DNA from: Cyprinodon diabolis
Taxonomy: Eukaryota; Chordata; Actinopteri; Cyprinodontiformes; Cyprinodontidae
Direction of reading: 5' to 3'
DNA length: 64,000 nt
Assembly (NCBI GenBank): GCA_030533445.1
Contig: CM060080.1
Span: 9,704,217-9,768,216, forward strand
Part shown: positions 10,741 to 21,977 of the stretch, piece by piece
How the letters are laid out: every line of letters begins with the position of its first letter
How positions within the stretch are numbered: position 1 is the first letter of the stretch
Position numbers and translations under genes: made by a program
Notes under the pieces: model-generated
What the model saw: the letters and a program-made list of their open reading frames with translations, nothing else
Databases searched by the model: none
Told to the model about the DNA's origin: nothing

Positions 10741-12696
10741 AAATACACCAGTTGTGTTACATTTTAGGTTTTGAACATCTGCAGGGATAGCAGTCATGTA
10801 TGTATTACTTTTTGACAATAAATTCCCTAAATAATGTAAACATTAACAGAGATTTAAAGCTAAATATATGAACTAAAATTAATACATATTTATTTAAATT
10901 AATATCCATTTAGAAGCAGCGTATAACTAAAATACTCCTCCATTCTAACTAATTAACCTGTTATCCTGCATGACCTCTTTAACTGAATGTCCCGTTGCGT
11001 AGCCGCAGCAATACCAAAGTGGAAATATTCTGTTTATATAATTTCCTTCTTTTAACACTTCTGTCACAAGAGTTTGGGGAAAGTTTACAGATTTCATAAA
11101 ATGAAGGAATCCCACGCTAATTCTAATAATAGGTTAATTCACTGTTTTCTTCACTTTTATTTGGAAAATCCTCTCTTACAAAACCTTGGCTGATTAATTA
11201 TTTCAGAATATTTATTTAAGTAAAACACTTTATTGTATACACACATAATGTACTTTTAATAGTATTACATTGATACCCAGTGCTACACAGATCCAAAAAT
11301 ATCTTAAAGCATTAATGCCCATTTGTTTTCATGTCATGGTTCCTAGCTGTTAACGCTAAACACTATTGATCATAATTATAGTTCTTAGGTTTGGATATGA
11401 TATTTCTAAAGACTTACTGGGTTTATTCTCCACTCTAGCCTTCTCCTTGTGGTTTTTCAATAAATCCCAGCACATATGTAGGAAAACTTGAGATATCTGC
11501 TTGATTATTTAACCCGCCAAACCTCAGCTCGCTAAAATAAACTAAACATTATCATGCAGATATTTTAGCATGGTATTTCTTGGAGCAAATGTGTGTAATG
11601 TGATTTCCTTGCGTTGTATATTTTCCCCTCTCAAACTGTCACTCCCTGGTTTTCATGTGATGTAAATGTGACCGCTTCAACTGCACATATTTTAGGCGGT
11701 AATGCTCCCGCTATACTGGCTCAGTATGTTGTCTTTATGTTTTTTTCTCTTTTTTCATAGTGAGGTTTGTATATTTAATTGCCGCAGCCTAAACTGTAAC
11801 TCAGACAGTCATGGTGGTCTGTCTGCAGTTTAGCATCCTTATGGGCTTATCGTCACCTCCAGCCACTTGTATTTACCGGCTCATCCCCACGCTGTCCATT
11901 CCCTTTAACTGTTTCACACCTTAACTTTAATGGGCTTAGGGTGTTTCCAGCAGCTTGTGCTTGAGGCTCACGCTTCCCACCCTGACGATAAGTCTTTATA
12001 GGGTTAATTGCAGGAATGCTGCCTGTAAAAGTGTATAACTATCCACTACCTCTGCAGAAATGCACAGCAAGCGAGTTATAGCACCTGGTAATGCTTAGCT
12101 TGCTCTGCTGGTGGGATGATGCATCAGCTAATACATGATGATGGAGCAAGAAAGGGAACCAATAAACTCTGGAGTGACATAGAATTACTGTGAGTAACCC
12201 TTCCTCTCTGTAGTATCTGACTTTAAAAGAGGGGCAAAAACTGTTTGTGTCCTATACCTGTATTACATGTGTTTTCAGTCTAAACACTCATGGATCAAAC
12301 AAAAATGGGGTTAACAGGGGTCATAGAGTGATTATATAGGGGATTTGGTGCTGGTCCTTAAGGTCTCTGAATAAGGCGTGTAACATAAGTTGGGCTGAAA
12401 ATGACATATTTGCTGTTCTATGAGCCCTAATGCAACCCTGGTTATAAGCCCTAGAATGAAACAACAATTTTTCTTCCTTTTATGGTATGAATGAATATTT
12501 AGATGAGCTGTGCGCTGATTGGTTGGTTTACAATGAGCGAAGCCGCAGAGCAAAGACTCATCATAGCAACAAGCACTCACTCCTGCCTTTTTTATTTCAT
12601 TTTCTTTCATGCACATTTAATTGAATCAGAATAGGGCTTTTAGCTGGGGAGAAACACCGACTCCTCCTTAGATTGCTGAAGTTAGAAATTTGTATA
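10741..12696. other. kif6: Start of the 14.1-kb U12-type intron, nothing recognised
   Basis: AT-rich spacer. No terminal repeats, RNA genes or supported frames seen. Confidence 0.55.
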
Positions 12697-12964
12697 CACT
12701 GCAATAAAATTGATTCTGTATGTCATTTTTTCTTAAACTAAGTGCATTTTCTGTTGAATTGAGGAGGAAAGTGGGACATTTTGTTGATGGAACATGACAA
12801 TTTACATTTAAAATAAGAAAAAACAAGTGCATATTATCTAATTATCTTATTTTAAGAGTGAAAATACTCATCCCATTGGCAAACTATCTAATTTATCTAC
12901 TAAAATTAGGGTAAATATACTTAATTGAAGAAAATTTTACTTTTTTCTAGATCATTTTCCAGTG
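12697..12964. mobile_element. MITE, CACTGCAA family, copy 1
   Basis: It shares ordered blocks with 44283-44559: ACTGCAA end, GAATTGAGGAGG, GACAATTTACATTTAAAATA, TATCTAATTATCTTATTTTA, GTAAATA.ACTTAATT. The ends are imperfect inverted repeats (CACTGCAA / CCAGTG). No coding capacity. No clear target duplication. Confidence 0.65.
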
Positions 12965-14810
12965 TGTGTTTTAGTGTGTTATTGACAGCAGCATCACAGT
13001 CATGCTGAATATTTAATCAAAATAGGGGGAAAATATATTTTATTACTGCAGGCATAGTATTTTACATGAAAGTTGGAAATACTATAGGTATTTTGAAGTG
13101 CTTTTAGAAATCATACTCGACTAGAGTCTGTCATCAGTACACAGTTGCCTGCTTAGTCTTTGCAACTGTCTTGTTAGGGAAGCAATCGTCTCCTGGTGAG
13201 ATTAAGTTTTTAGGTGCTACACATGTAAGGCTAAGTAAAAATTTTATTCTACTAGATGAGTCTACTTTATTTAAGGGTTTTCTAGGTTCATATTAAAAGG
13301 GCTGTACTTCTGATTTACACTATACTACATACAGTTAATCACCTACAGTATATGCACACGTTCATGACTCAAGCAGGGCATTTCCAAAGTAAAATGTATT
13401 TGTTTTAAAGCACTGTTGATGGTAGGGATAAATGATTTTGCTTTCTTGCTTGTTTAGGGTCAGTTATCAGGGTAAAAAGCTAACTTTTAGCTTTTATGCA
13501 AGCTAGAAGTTACAACAAAATCAACAAACCTAACTGTACATGTGACCCACTGTACTGTACACTTTTTAATCCACTGGCAGAAAGCAGTATAGATACAGAG
13601 TTTATATAGAGCCTTTACTTGTGTTCACTCTCAGAATGACTCCTATCATTTATTTAGGGAATCGCTAGATTTATATTCTCCTTATGATTTCTTAGGTCTT
13701 CTCTAAAAAGACCAAAGGTATTCATCAACTCTGTTCTGCAGCTGAGGTGGAACCTGAGGATGAAATATTTACAAGAGCTTTTTATCTTGGAGATAAAATG
13801 GAAAAAGTCTGTTATGTAGAGAAGGAGAGCTGCTGTATTTACAGAGGGCAAATGGCTCAGGAAGATTTTTTTTCTCGATACACTTGTTTGGACTCTATCC
13901 AAGACAGATTTAGCTCCTGTAAGGTTCTGCCAACTCTTATGACATCTCCCAACCATTACACATAGCCATACATCAAGGTGTTTTGTAAAAATACATTCAT
14001 ACTTGAGGTATCCATACATACATCCTGAAAATATGAAAAATATAATTATGCAGTAACTTTGGAGTCCTTTTTTCTTGTAGTTTCTTATATTTCTTTTTTT
14101 AATCTTTAGACGATATAGATTCATTTCCAGTGATAGAAGCAGACAAGTGTGTTATGATTTAAAAAGGAAAAGAAATGGACATCCATCCTTTAACCCCACT
14201 GGGTTTCATTTTTTGCTGCAGAAAATTTTGATATATTGGCATGTAAGAAATGCATCATGTTCTGTCACTTTACTGTAGATGGGTCTGATAAAAGTGTCCC
14301 AACCATGTTAACATGCAATTATAATCACCAGGCTTTTCATCGAGTTCAGAAATATGCCTATAGACCATGTATTCTGACATTAATATCACATCTAACAAAG
14401 TATGTTTTGCCTGCCCTGCTGTTTTAATTATTTATTTTTTTACATTTATTATAATTTTTACCATGTTGCTTAAGATCCCATAAATGTCTTACCTTTTCAT
14501 TTAAATAATAGCAAGATTTTTTGCTAGCATTTAATTGCTACCCAGTTTTTTTTCTTTTGTTCTCAGGCAAAAAAGTGATGATAGCAGAAGATCGCCTTAA
14601 TTGTAGCTTTTGCTGACTGAAACTATTAATTAAACTGATTACACATAAACATTTAGTTGCTTGCAGTAGGTGCTGTGTTAACAGAAACTCTGCTTCGATT
14701 CTTATAACTGATGTGTTTTTTTGTGTGTTTTTTAAGCACATATTTGTTTAGTTGTGACAAAAAAGAAACAAAATATAGTTAGCATATTTATGGATTTGAT
14801 TTATGGATAT
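12965..14810. other. Intron, nothing recognised
   Basis: The longest minus frame (13654-14124) is AT-driven, without domain or splice support. No repeat boundaries found. Confidence 0.5.
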
Positions 14811-15086
14811 GGCTGTTCAGTGGAGCAGTGTGTAGCACTGCTGCCTTGCAGCAAAAAGGTCACTAATTTGATTCCCGCCCCGGGGTCTTTTAATTGGCTT
14901 CTCTAAATTCTCCTTAGGTGTGAGTGTGCGTAATTGGTTGTTTTTCCTGTTTGTCTCTGTGTTGCCCTGTGATGGACTGGCGACCTGTCCAGGGTGGACC
15001 CCGCCTCTCGCCCATTGACAGCTGGAGATAGCATCCCTCACGACCCCACTTGGGATAAGCGCGGTGGAAATTGGATGGATGGATTT
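14811..15086 (+). mobile_element. tRNA-derived SINE with LINE-type tail
   Basis: The head GTGGAGCAGTGTGTAGCACTGC (first part, 14820 onward) resembles an A box, and GATTCCCGCC (14870-14879) a B box of a tRNA-derived Pol III promoter. The body GACTGGCGACCTGTCCAGGG and CCCCGCCTCTCGCCCATTGA is the conserved 3' part of a very common fish family, followed by a GGATGGATGGAT tail (15072-15083). No precise target duplication was found. Confidence 0.75.
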
Positions 15087-15714
15087 TTGTATATATATAG
15101 ATGATGATTAAGCAGTCCAGTAAAACCTAAAAGAGGCTGCAAAAAAGTTGATGCTATTTAAAAAAAAACGGTTAGAGCTACAATGGAATGGTTTAAATCA
15201 AAACCTGTTAATTTATTATAAAGATCTAGTATTTATGACTATTGATGCAGATTCATTTGTTATGTTTTTTATTTTATGACAATTTACAAAAACAAAGGCA
15301 TGCAGCCAGATTTACAGAGAGAATCTTAGGGACACCACTCTGGAGGCTGTTATTTGACTGAGTGCTAATAATTAAAACTGCACTCATAATCAAATTAGTA
15401 TTAAAACCTGGTAATAATTCAGATTTTCATCGTTAATAAAAAAAATTGTATGCATACACATAAATTAAGCAGTTTGTGATCAATTTGTCAGCATTTACTT
15501 TCAAGGGTCTTTTATTACCGTGATGTCACTGCACAGCCCAGTGGAGAGTGACGAGACAATGAGGCGAGTACTTGACAGAGTAATAGAGTCTGACCACAAA
15601 ATGTTAAGGAAATGGAAGGGATGAGAAGCTGCCACAGATCTGATTTGAAACCGCACAGAGATTTTCATCAGCCACTTGAGCATTTTGGTCAACTTCGACA
15701 TAATGGCAGATATC
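15087..15714. other. Intron, nothing recognised
   Basis: AT-rich; no termini or frames of note. Confidence 0.5.
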
Positions 15715-15741
15715 AGACCCACCAGAGGTGGGTAGAGTACC

Positions 15742-15906
15742 CCTTTACTACTCTTTCTATACTTCCCTCTATCTCTTTGCTGCCACCACTAATTCTGACT
15801 ATGGATTTTCCTGTACAGTGCTTATTGTCATATTGATGATAACTTTAAAATTGTGTCCACTTTGTAAGTTGCTTTGGATAAAAGCATCTGCTAAATGCAT
15901 GAACAC
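15742..15906 (+). mobile_element. SINE/LINE 3'-tail insertion inside the hAT element
   Basis: It contains TTGCTTTGGATAAAAGCATC then TGCTAAATG, the widespread 3' tail of fish tRNA-type SINEs and their partner LINEs. AGAGTACC is duplicated at 15734-15741 and 15907-15914, so the 165-bp copy clearly split the left end of the hAT element. It lacks a Pol III head and is 5'-truncated. Confidence 0.8.
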
Positions 15907-16008
15907 AGAGTACCAAAAAATTGTACTTGAGTCATAACAACCAATTTATTTTTTTTTTAATCATAAAACTTACTAATCAATAATAACAGTATGTAGAGTA
16001 GGTTAAAT

Positions 16009-16339
16009 TACAGTACAGCAGTAGCCATTAAAAAGTTTTCCTACGTTCCTTGATGGGCCCTTGGCTGGTTCCCTACAATTCCTTTTAAAACATCATTGTT
16101 TGTACTAAAATATTCTGTCATGATTTGTGGACATTAAGATCTAAAGAGAAGCGCCTTCTCCTGGTCATACCCCATAATTCAGTGAAAGGTGGAGTCAGAG
16201 TAAAAAAAATTGCATGGCAAGGAGAAGGCCAGTGGATGGAAGTTGGAGGGGATTTTGCTGGAGTCGCAGGGAAGTGGGATGCCATTCGGCTGTCATTGGA
16301 CTGGGAAGGGCCATTTTGAATGGCTGCTACTGTACAGTA
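16009..16339. mobile_element. MITE, AGTAGCCATT family, copy 1
   Basis: Its ends TACAGTACAGCAGTAGCCAT and ATGGCTGCTACTGTACAGTA (approximately) are inverted repeats. The body (TTCCTTGATGGGCCCTTGGC, GGAGGGGATTTTGCTGG, GGCTGTCATT, GGGAAGGGCCATTTTGAATG) recurs at 31181-31516, and an end recurs reversed at 63540-63605. Non-coding. Confidence 0.78.
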
Positions 16340-16678
16340 TATTTTATTTTCACTTAAACTCCAACTGACACGGCTGACTCGGCATATAGAAAATAACATT
16401 TAACCAATTAGCTTTAAATACAAAACAGAAGACAATGTTAATCTCGATGATACATAGTTAAAACAGGCCTATTTTGATTAAGTGAAGTTAGTCACAATGG
16501 GTGGAGTAGCCAGACATACTCAAATAAGAGTAGTTATGGTTTATCATATTTTTACTCTAATAAAAGTAAAAAGTACAGTGGTGTAAAACTACTTATAAAA
16601 ATGTTTTTTTTCAAGAATTGACTCAAGTAAATGTAACTGAGTTAATGTAACTAGTTACTACCCACCTCTGAAACCCAC

Positions 16679-18130
16679 TCATAGTAAAAGCCATCAAAGG
16701 TGAACATCTGTATGAAGTTTAATTTTTTAAAGACCATTTAGCCTCTGTTGACCATAGCAAGGTTTATAATAGTTAAGAAATTATGAGCAAAATCTTACAT
16801 TTTTCACTGAATGAGGCTAAAGAATAGTAGTGTAGTTTAAAATTATATTAATTAATTATTGTTTTGGTTTTTCTATATGCAGTACATGCCCGTTTATTTT
16901 CATAGCATTTCAACTACTGTGCTCTTACTTTATATGTATGTGTCTTTTGGTTTCCTGAAAGGTACTTTAAATAGAATGTATTATCATTATTAGTATACAT
17001 TAAGATTAAATATCATAATAAACAGAGGGATCTTAAAGAACAATAAAATAATAGATTATTGATATTTATTAACCTTTTTCTTTCAAGAGAATAGCTTGAT
17101 AACTATAGCTTTTAAAAATAACCCTATTGAATAAATAGGTTTTTCATGAAAAGTCTGGACGATTCTTTAAATCTTAATAGAGGGGAGACTATGTATTGTC
17201 AGCGCTATATTTTCGGTAAAACTTGGCCTCTGAACCTTTGTAAGTAGTTAGGTATGTTGGAACTGGCAGTTCTGAAAGTGGTTGGTTTCACCGGAAATAT
17301 TTTGTTACCTCTGAAATCCCCTTTGTGATGACTAACTGGGACATAAATTAATTACTTCAACATCTTCAGAAAATTATCTGTTCATCATCCCAGAGAATGT
17401 CTCCAATTTGAACATCCCAAAATATCTGATGGCCACGAGGGTTAGAGCCTTGCAACAAAGATGTCTGTTAATCTCATTGTAAGAAAGTGATCGACTAGCT
17501 GGCTAAAGTTGGATTTTAAATTGCTGGGTTGGATTATAGCATCAAACTCACATCAGTTGACATTATTGGCAAGTTTTTTTTGGCCCAAGGTTACATTCAT
17601 TTTCATTTGTTTGACATTTCATTCACGTACAGCTAAGTATAAAATATATAACACAATACCACTTTCACAAATGTGTCATTGCAGCTGCTTTGGCTATTCT
17701 AATGTCAAATATACTATTTTGGATCTTTTTCTTTTAGTTTACAAGTATTTTTTATCACCTCAGTAAGAATTATATGTGTTTCCTGATACAGTTTTTGCTC
17801 CTTGTTCCGCACTTTGATTTATGAATATACAGTTAGCAGAAATACATTAGCAGGGGAGTTTAAATGCCTGAAGTATTACAGTGTTACCTCTCATTCTTAA
17901 TTTTTAACTTCCCAAACCCAAAAGCCTGCATTCAGAGACAGAAAGATGCTGCACTGCCTTGTAGAAGACACACACTCCCAAGAACATTTTTTAATTTGTC
18001 AAAACACGTCAGTACAAATCTTTGATTTATTCCTGAGAGATTTAAACTGAATGAAAAGTAGTTTATCATTGAGCAGGGGGAGGAAGATTACAAATGACTT
18101 TCAATATGTTTTGCTAATAGAAATGTTATG
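16679..18130. other. Intron, nothing recognised
   Basis: AT-rich. A plus frame at 17509-17766 shows no recognisable domain. Confidence 0.5.
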
Positions 18131-19226
18131 CAGTGAGGAAAATAAGTATTTGACGACCCTGCTATTTTGCAAGTTCTCCCACTTAGAAATCATGGAGGTG
18201 TCTGAAATTGTCATTGTAGGTGTATGTCCACTGTGAGAGACATGATCTAAAAAAAATCCCACCAGAAATTACAATTTATGATTTACTAACTATTTATTTT
18301 TTTGATAAAGCTGCAAATAATTATTTTAACACCTGAGAAAATCAATATTAATATTTGGTACAGTACCCTTTGGTTTCAATTCCAGAGGTCAAACGTAGTT
18401 TTTCACCAGGTTTGCCACACTGCAGGAGGGATTTTGGCCCACTCCTCCACACAGATCTTCTGTAGATCAGTCAGGTTTCTGGGCTGTCACTGAGAAACAC
18501 AGAGTTTGAGCTCCCTCCAAAGATTCTGTATTGGGTTTAGATCTGGAGACTGGCTAGACCTCGCCAGAACCTTGTTATGCTTCTCCCAGTGTCACTACTT
18601 GATTATCCTGGCTGTCTGCTTTGGGTAATTGTCATGTTGGAAGACCGAGCCTCAACCCATCTTCAATGCTCTAACTGAGATAAGGAGCTTGTTCCCCAAA
18701 ATGTTGCAATATATGGCCTGGGTCATCCTCTCCTTACTGCAGTGCAATTGCCCTGTCCCATGTGCAGAAAATCACCCCCAAAGCATGATGCTCCCACCCC
18801 CATGATTTACAGTAGGGATGGTGTTCTTGGGATGGTACTCGTCATTCTTCCTCTTCCAAACAGGGTTAGTAGAATTATGACCAAACATAACTATTTTGGT
18901 CTCATCAAATGACTTTCTCCCATGACTCCTCTGGATCATCCAAATGGCCAATGGCAAACTTACAACGGGCCTTGACATGTGCCTGTGTAAGCAGGGGAAT
19001 CTTCTATGCCATGTATGATTCCAAACCATGATGTCTTAGGGCCGGATTTATCAAGATCCAATTTTGCGTGCATTAATTTGCGCTCGCAAACTGGAATTTT
19101 GCGCGAGGGGCTGAACCATGGTTTGCGGGTGATTTAACAAGAGTGATTGCGTAACTGGTGGCAGGTGCAAAACTGTTGGAGACGCCCTATTTAAATGATG
19201 GTTTTGCGCGTTTTGTGGTTTGCGGC

Positions 19227-20176
19227 ATGGCGAGTTCGGGCAGCAGAAAGCGCAAAAGAAAATTCGACCCCATGGAAATGGAGGTGTTGGTGGATGAAGC
19301 CAACAAACATTTAAGTGAGCTACAGCAAAGAGGTGTGACTGTCACACAGAGGAACGCGATATGGGAACAAATCTGTCATAAAGTAAACGCTGTTGGTGAA
19401 ACCTTGCGAACAGTGGATGAAGTAAAAAGAAGATACCAGGATATTAGAAGGCGAACCAAAGAAAAACTGGCATATAACAAAACATCTGCGAACAAAACAG
19501 GAGGGGGCACAGTAGATGAGATGCCTCTGACCAGCATTGAGGAACAAGTACAGCTGACGCTCTGTGAGGAGCAAATCACTGGGATTGCCGGGTATGACAC
19601 ACTTGACCAAACAGCAGGACACGGTAGGTGCACAATCTCAGAAAAGGTTTATTGAAAAGATTTATTCAGAACTGAAAAGAATGCACCACCTGTGAATTTA
19701 ATGCTGTTTCAAGTCAAATACGTAACTAAACATTTGCTTTACATTTAGAATCTGCATCAGAGGTCCAGCCATCATCAAATCCCCCCGTAGCAGCTGCCAC
19801 CCCCGTGAGGCCTCGTATGAGCCTGGAACATATTGATTTGGAGTTGCCGCAAGAACAAAAAAAACAGTCTGCAGCCCTGCAGACAATTGCACGGGAGATG
19901 CGTGTGGCATCAACGTTGGCACGGGCGGCAAGGCGCGACACTCAGACCATAGCCACCCACTGCAGACAGATGGTCTCTGCAGTGTCTGCCCTGACGATGG
20001 CTGTCAATTCTGTGGCAAGAGGGATACGGGAAGGGATGCGGCCAATGACTACCCCCAATCCAGGTGGAGAAACGGCTCAACAAAGTGGCACAGCAACAAA
20101 TAGGCAGCTAGGAACCGCAGAGGAAGGAGTGCGCACTGTGGGCAAGTTCCACCTGCGTAAAAGGAGATACAAATAA
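19227..20176 (+). CDS. Harbinger Myb/SANT-like DNA-binding protein (two exons)
   Basis: Exons 19227-19623 and 19749-20176 (donor GTAGGT, acceptor TTTACATTTAG) give 274 residues. Residues 5-14 are basic (GSRKRKRKFD), a likely nuclear signal. Residues about 12-85 form a Myb/SANT-like trihelix (FDPMEMEVLVDEA, W46 in NAIWEQI, VDEVKRRYQDIRRR) as in the Myb_DNA-bind_5 family and vertebrate NAIF1. Harbinger transposons encode such a partner, which helps nuclear import of the transposase and binding to the element ends. The second exon has a helical, Q/A-rich segment and ends in HLRKRRYK. The ATG at 19227 is preferred because it begins the conserved MASSG-basic head; an upstream in-frame start at 19158 exists. 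It converges on the nuclease gene 266 bp away. No lesion seen. Confidence 0.87.
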
Positions 20177-20442
20177 ATACTTGCAACACTTAAGTTGTCT
20201 GTTTGATTCTTCACTTTGTGGGGGAAAAATAGGCTATATTTCTTTTACCATGTTGCTTAATCTAAAGGAAGTGTAACTTTTGCTGGACTTAACATAATTA
20301 GATGCTCAAACTAGTAGTTTGTACAAACTAGTGCATTAAGAAATTTAAATGTTACAGTGACACCCCCACCCCCTCAAAAAAAACAAAAAAAAAACACAGG
20401 TGTTTTGTATTGGCCTGTAGAAAAATGCACATACCAAATGGC

Positions 20443-21632
20443 TCACAAGAAGTGACTGTGGATGAGATTTTTGTGCATACGCATTCCCGCAGTATTGGCA
20501 TGTTGCTCCACAGGCGCAGGGGGGAGGTCGGGATTCTCCGGTAGGGCGTCATGCTCCAGCCCGTGTTGTTTGGCAATGTTATGAAGCATGCAGCAGGTCA
20601 CTACAATCTGGGCAACTTTTTCTGGCTTGTACAGCAGTGCTCCACCAGTACGGTCCAAACATCGGAACCTGCTCTTCAAGATCCCAAAGGTGCGCTCCAC
20701 AATGTTCCGGGTGCGAATATGGGCCTCATTGTATCCAATTTCTCCAGCAGTGGTCGGGTTGAGAACGGGTGTCAGGAGGAAGGGATGTAGGGGGTATGCA
20801 CTGTTACCTTAAAAAAGAAATCTGGGTGAATACGACACTGATGAAGAAATTATTTCTTTTTCTAAATATTTGACTCACCTACAAGCCAGCCATCTCCAAA
20901 CTCTCCATCACGCAACTTGGAAAACAGGTAGCTGTTTCTTAAAATGAAAGAGTCATGCACTGACCCGGGATATTTTGCCACAACGTTGGTAATGATGCCT
21001 TGGGCATCACAAACGCACTGCACATTCAAAGAATGCATGTGTTTGCGATTCCTATACACATGCTCACTTTCTGCAGGGGGCACAAGTTGAACATGGGTGC
21101 AATCAATCGCTCCAATCACTCCGGGAAATCCAGCGATTGCAAAAAAGCCTTGTTTGGTGTCATTTAGTGACTGCCGGTTGTGTGGAAACCTAATGACCTT
21201 TCTCATACGGCGACACATGGCATTTAGAACGTCGGACAGCACTTCTGAAAAATTAGATTGGGAGATCCCAGCTCTCGCTGCAACCGTACGCTGGAATGAC
21301 CCAGATGCAAAAAAGTGCAACATTGCAAGGAGTTTTGTTATAGCTGGTATTGCGTGGGTCCTCCTTGTGGCTGGCTCCAAATCCATTCGGAGTTCCCCCA
21401 ACAGCTCCAAAATGGCAATGCTGGATAAACGATACGTTTTGATGATCGTTTCCTCGTTCATTCCAAAAATATTCACACGGAGTGAAAAAATGCGTTCTCT
21501 GCGTCTCCTTGCTTCATTTCGATGTCTCCTTCTTGCGACAATAACCGCTGCCATGTGTGCGCAATTACGCATACAGACCATTTGCACCTTCTTTTGAAAC
21601 GTGTTAAATATAGAGTCAGATACCGTTAGCAA
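20443..21632 (-). CDS. Harbinger transposase / HARBI1-like DDE nuclease (two exons)
   Basis: Minus-strand exons 21632-20879 and 20807-20443 (donor GTGAGT, acceptor TTTTTTAAG) give up to 372 residues, close to the 350-residue HARBI1 size; a start a little further in is possible. The N-terminal part has an HTH-like region (RTVAARAGISQSNFSEVLSD, about 115-134). The DDE_4 nuclease triad is complete: D177 in GAIDCTHV, D227 in GSVHDSFI and E289 in NIVERTFGILKSRF. The conserved G-D-S-x-Y-P motif reads GNSAYP (residue 253), an Asn in place of the usual Asp and the one oddity. The enzyme would cut and paste DNA at the element ends together with the Myb-like partner. Confidence 0.9.
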
Positions 21633-21977
21633 AATTGCTTTCAGGTTTGATAAATCACTTTGCGAGTGCTAAATTAATATATTTACATGTTCTCCTCCCA
21701 CAAGACGCACTTTTGCGTGTAAACGCCCCATATTGCATATTCATTGCAGAAAAAGTACTAAATGGATAAGAGGCGCTATTTAGCACGTTTTATAGACCAA
21801 ATCCTTTTAGCTCGCTGTTGATAGATCAGTTTGTACATTTTTTAGCGTGCGCAATGAAATAGCTCACGTTTTAATACACGCAAACCTTTGATAAATCCGG
21901 CCCTTAGTGTATTAGCAACAGTAATCTTGGAAACAAGGGTCCCAGCTCTTTTCAGGTCACACACCAGCTCCTCCTGT

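Larger units (their letters stand above)
15723..16670. mobile_element. hAT non-autonomous element with 8-bp duplication
   Basis: It starts CAGAGGTGGGTAG and ends CTACCCACCTCTG (inverted 12-13 bp), flanked by AGACCCAC (15715-15722) and AAACCCAC (16671-16678), an 8-bp duplication with one mismatch. Subterminal TTGTACTTGAGT and CTCAAGTAAATGTAACTGAG motifs are typical of this family. Two later insertions lie inside: a SINE/LINE tail (15742-15906) and a MITE (16009-16339). No transposase is encoded. Confidence 0.85.
19039..21903. mobile_element. PIF/Harbinger transposon, structurally complete
   Basis: Both ends carry GGGCCGGATTTATCAA as inverted repeats (19039-19054 and 21888-21903). They are flanked by a 3-bp TTA duplication (19036-19038, 21904-21906), the TWA target typical of Harbinger. 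The 2,865-bp body holds two convergent genes: a Myb/SANT-like protein on + (19227-20176, one intron) and a DDE nuclease on - (20443-21632, one intron). All exons are open and the splice sites are canonical. Insertion into the dead Tc1 transposase shows it is the younger element. It may be autonomous, although activity is only inferred. Confidence 0.92.

Noticed and set aside
13654..14124. Minus-strand open frame of 156 codons
   Set aside because: AT-driven composition with K/I/F/Y-rich sequence, no domain, no splice partners. It overlaps an equally meaningless plus frame.
14820..14880. Functional tRNA gene
   Set aside because: A-box and B-box-like motifs belong to a SINE head. No cloverleaf or anticodon arm could be formed by eye.
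21097..21597. Plus-strand open frame of 166 codons
   Set aside because: Antisense shadow of the Harbinger nuclease exon, which has the full DDE motif set.
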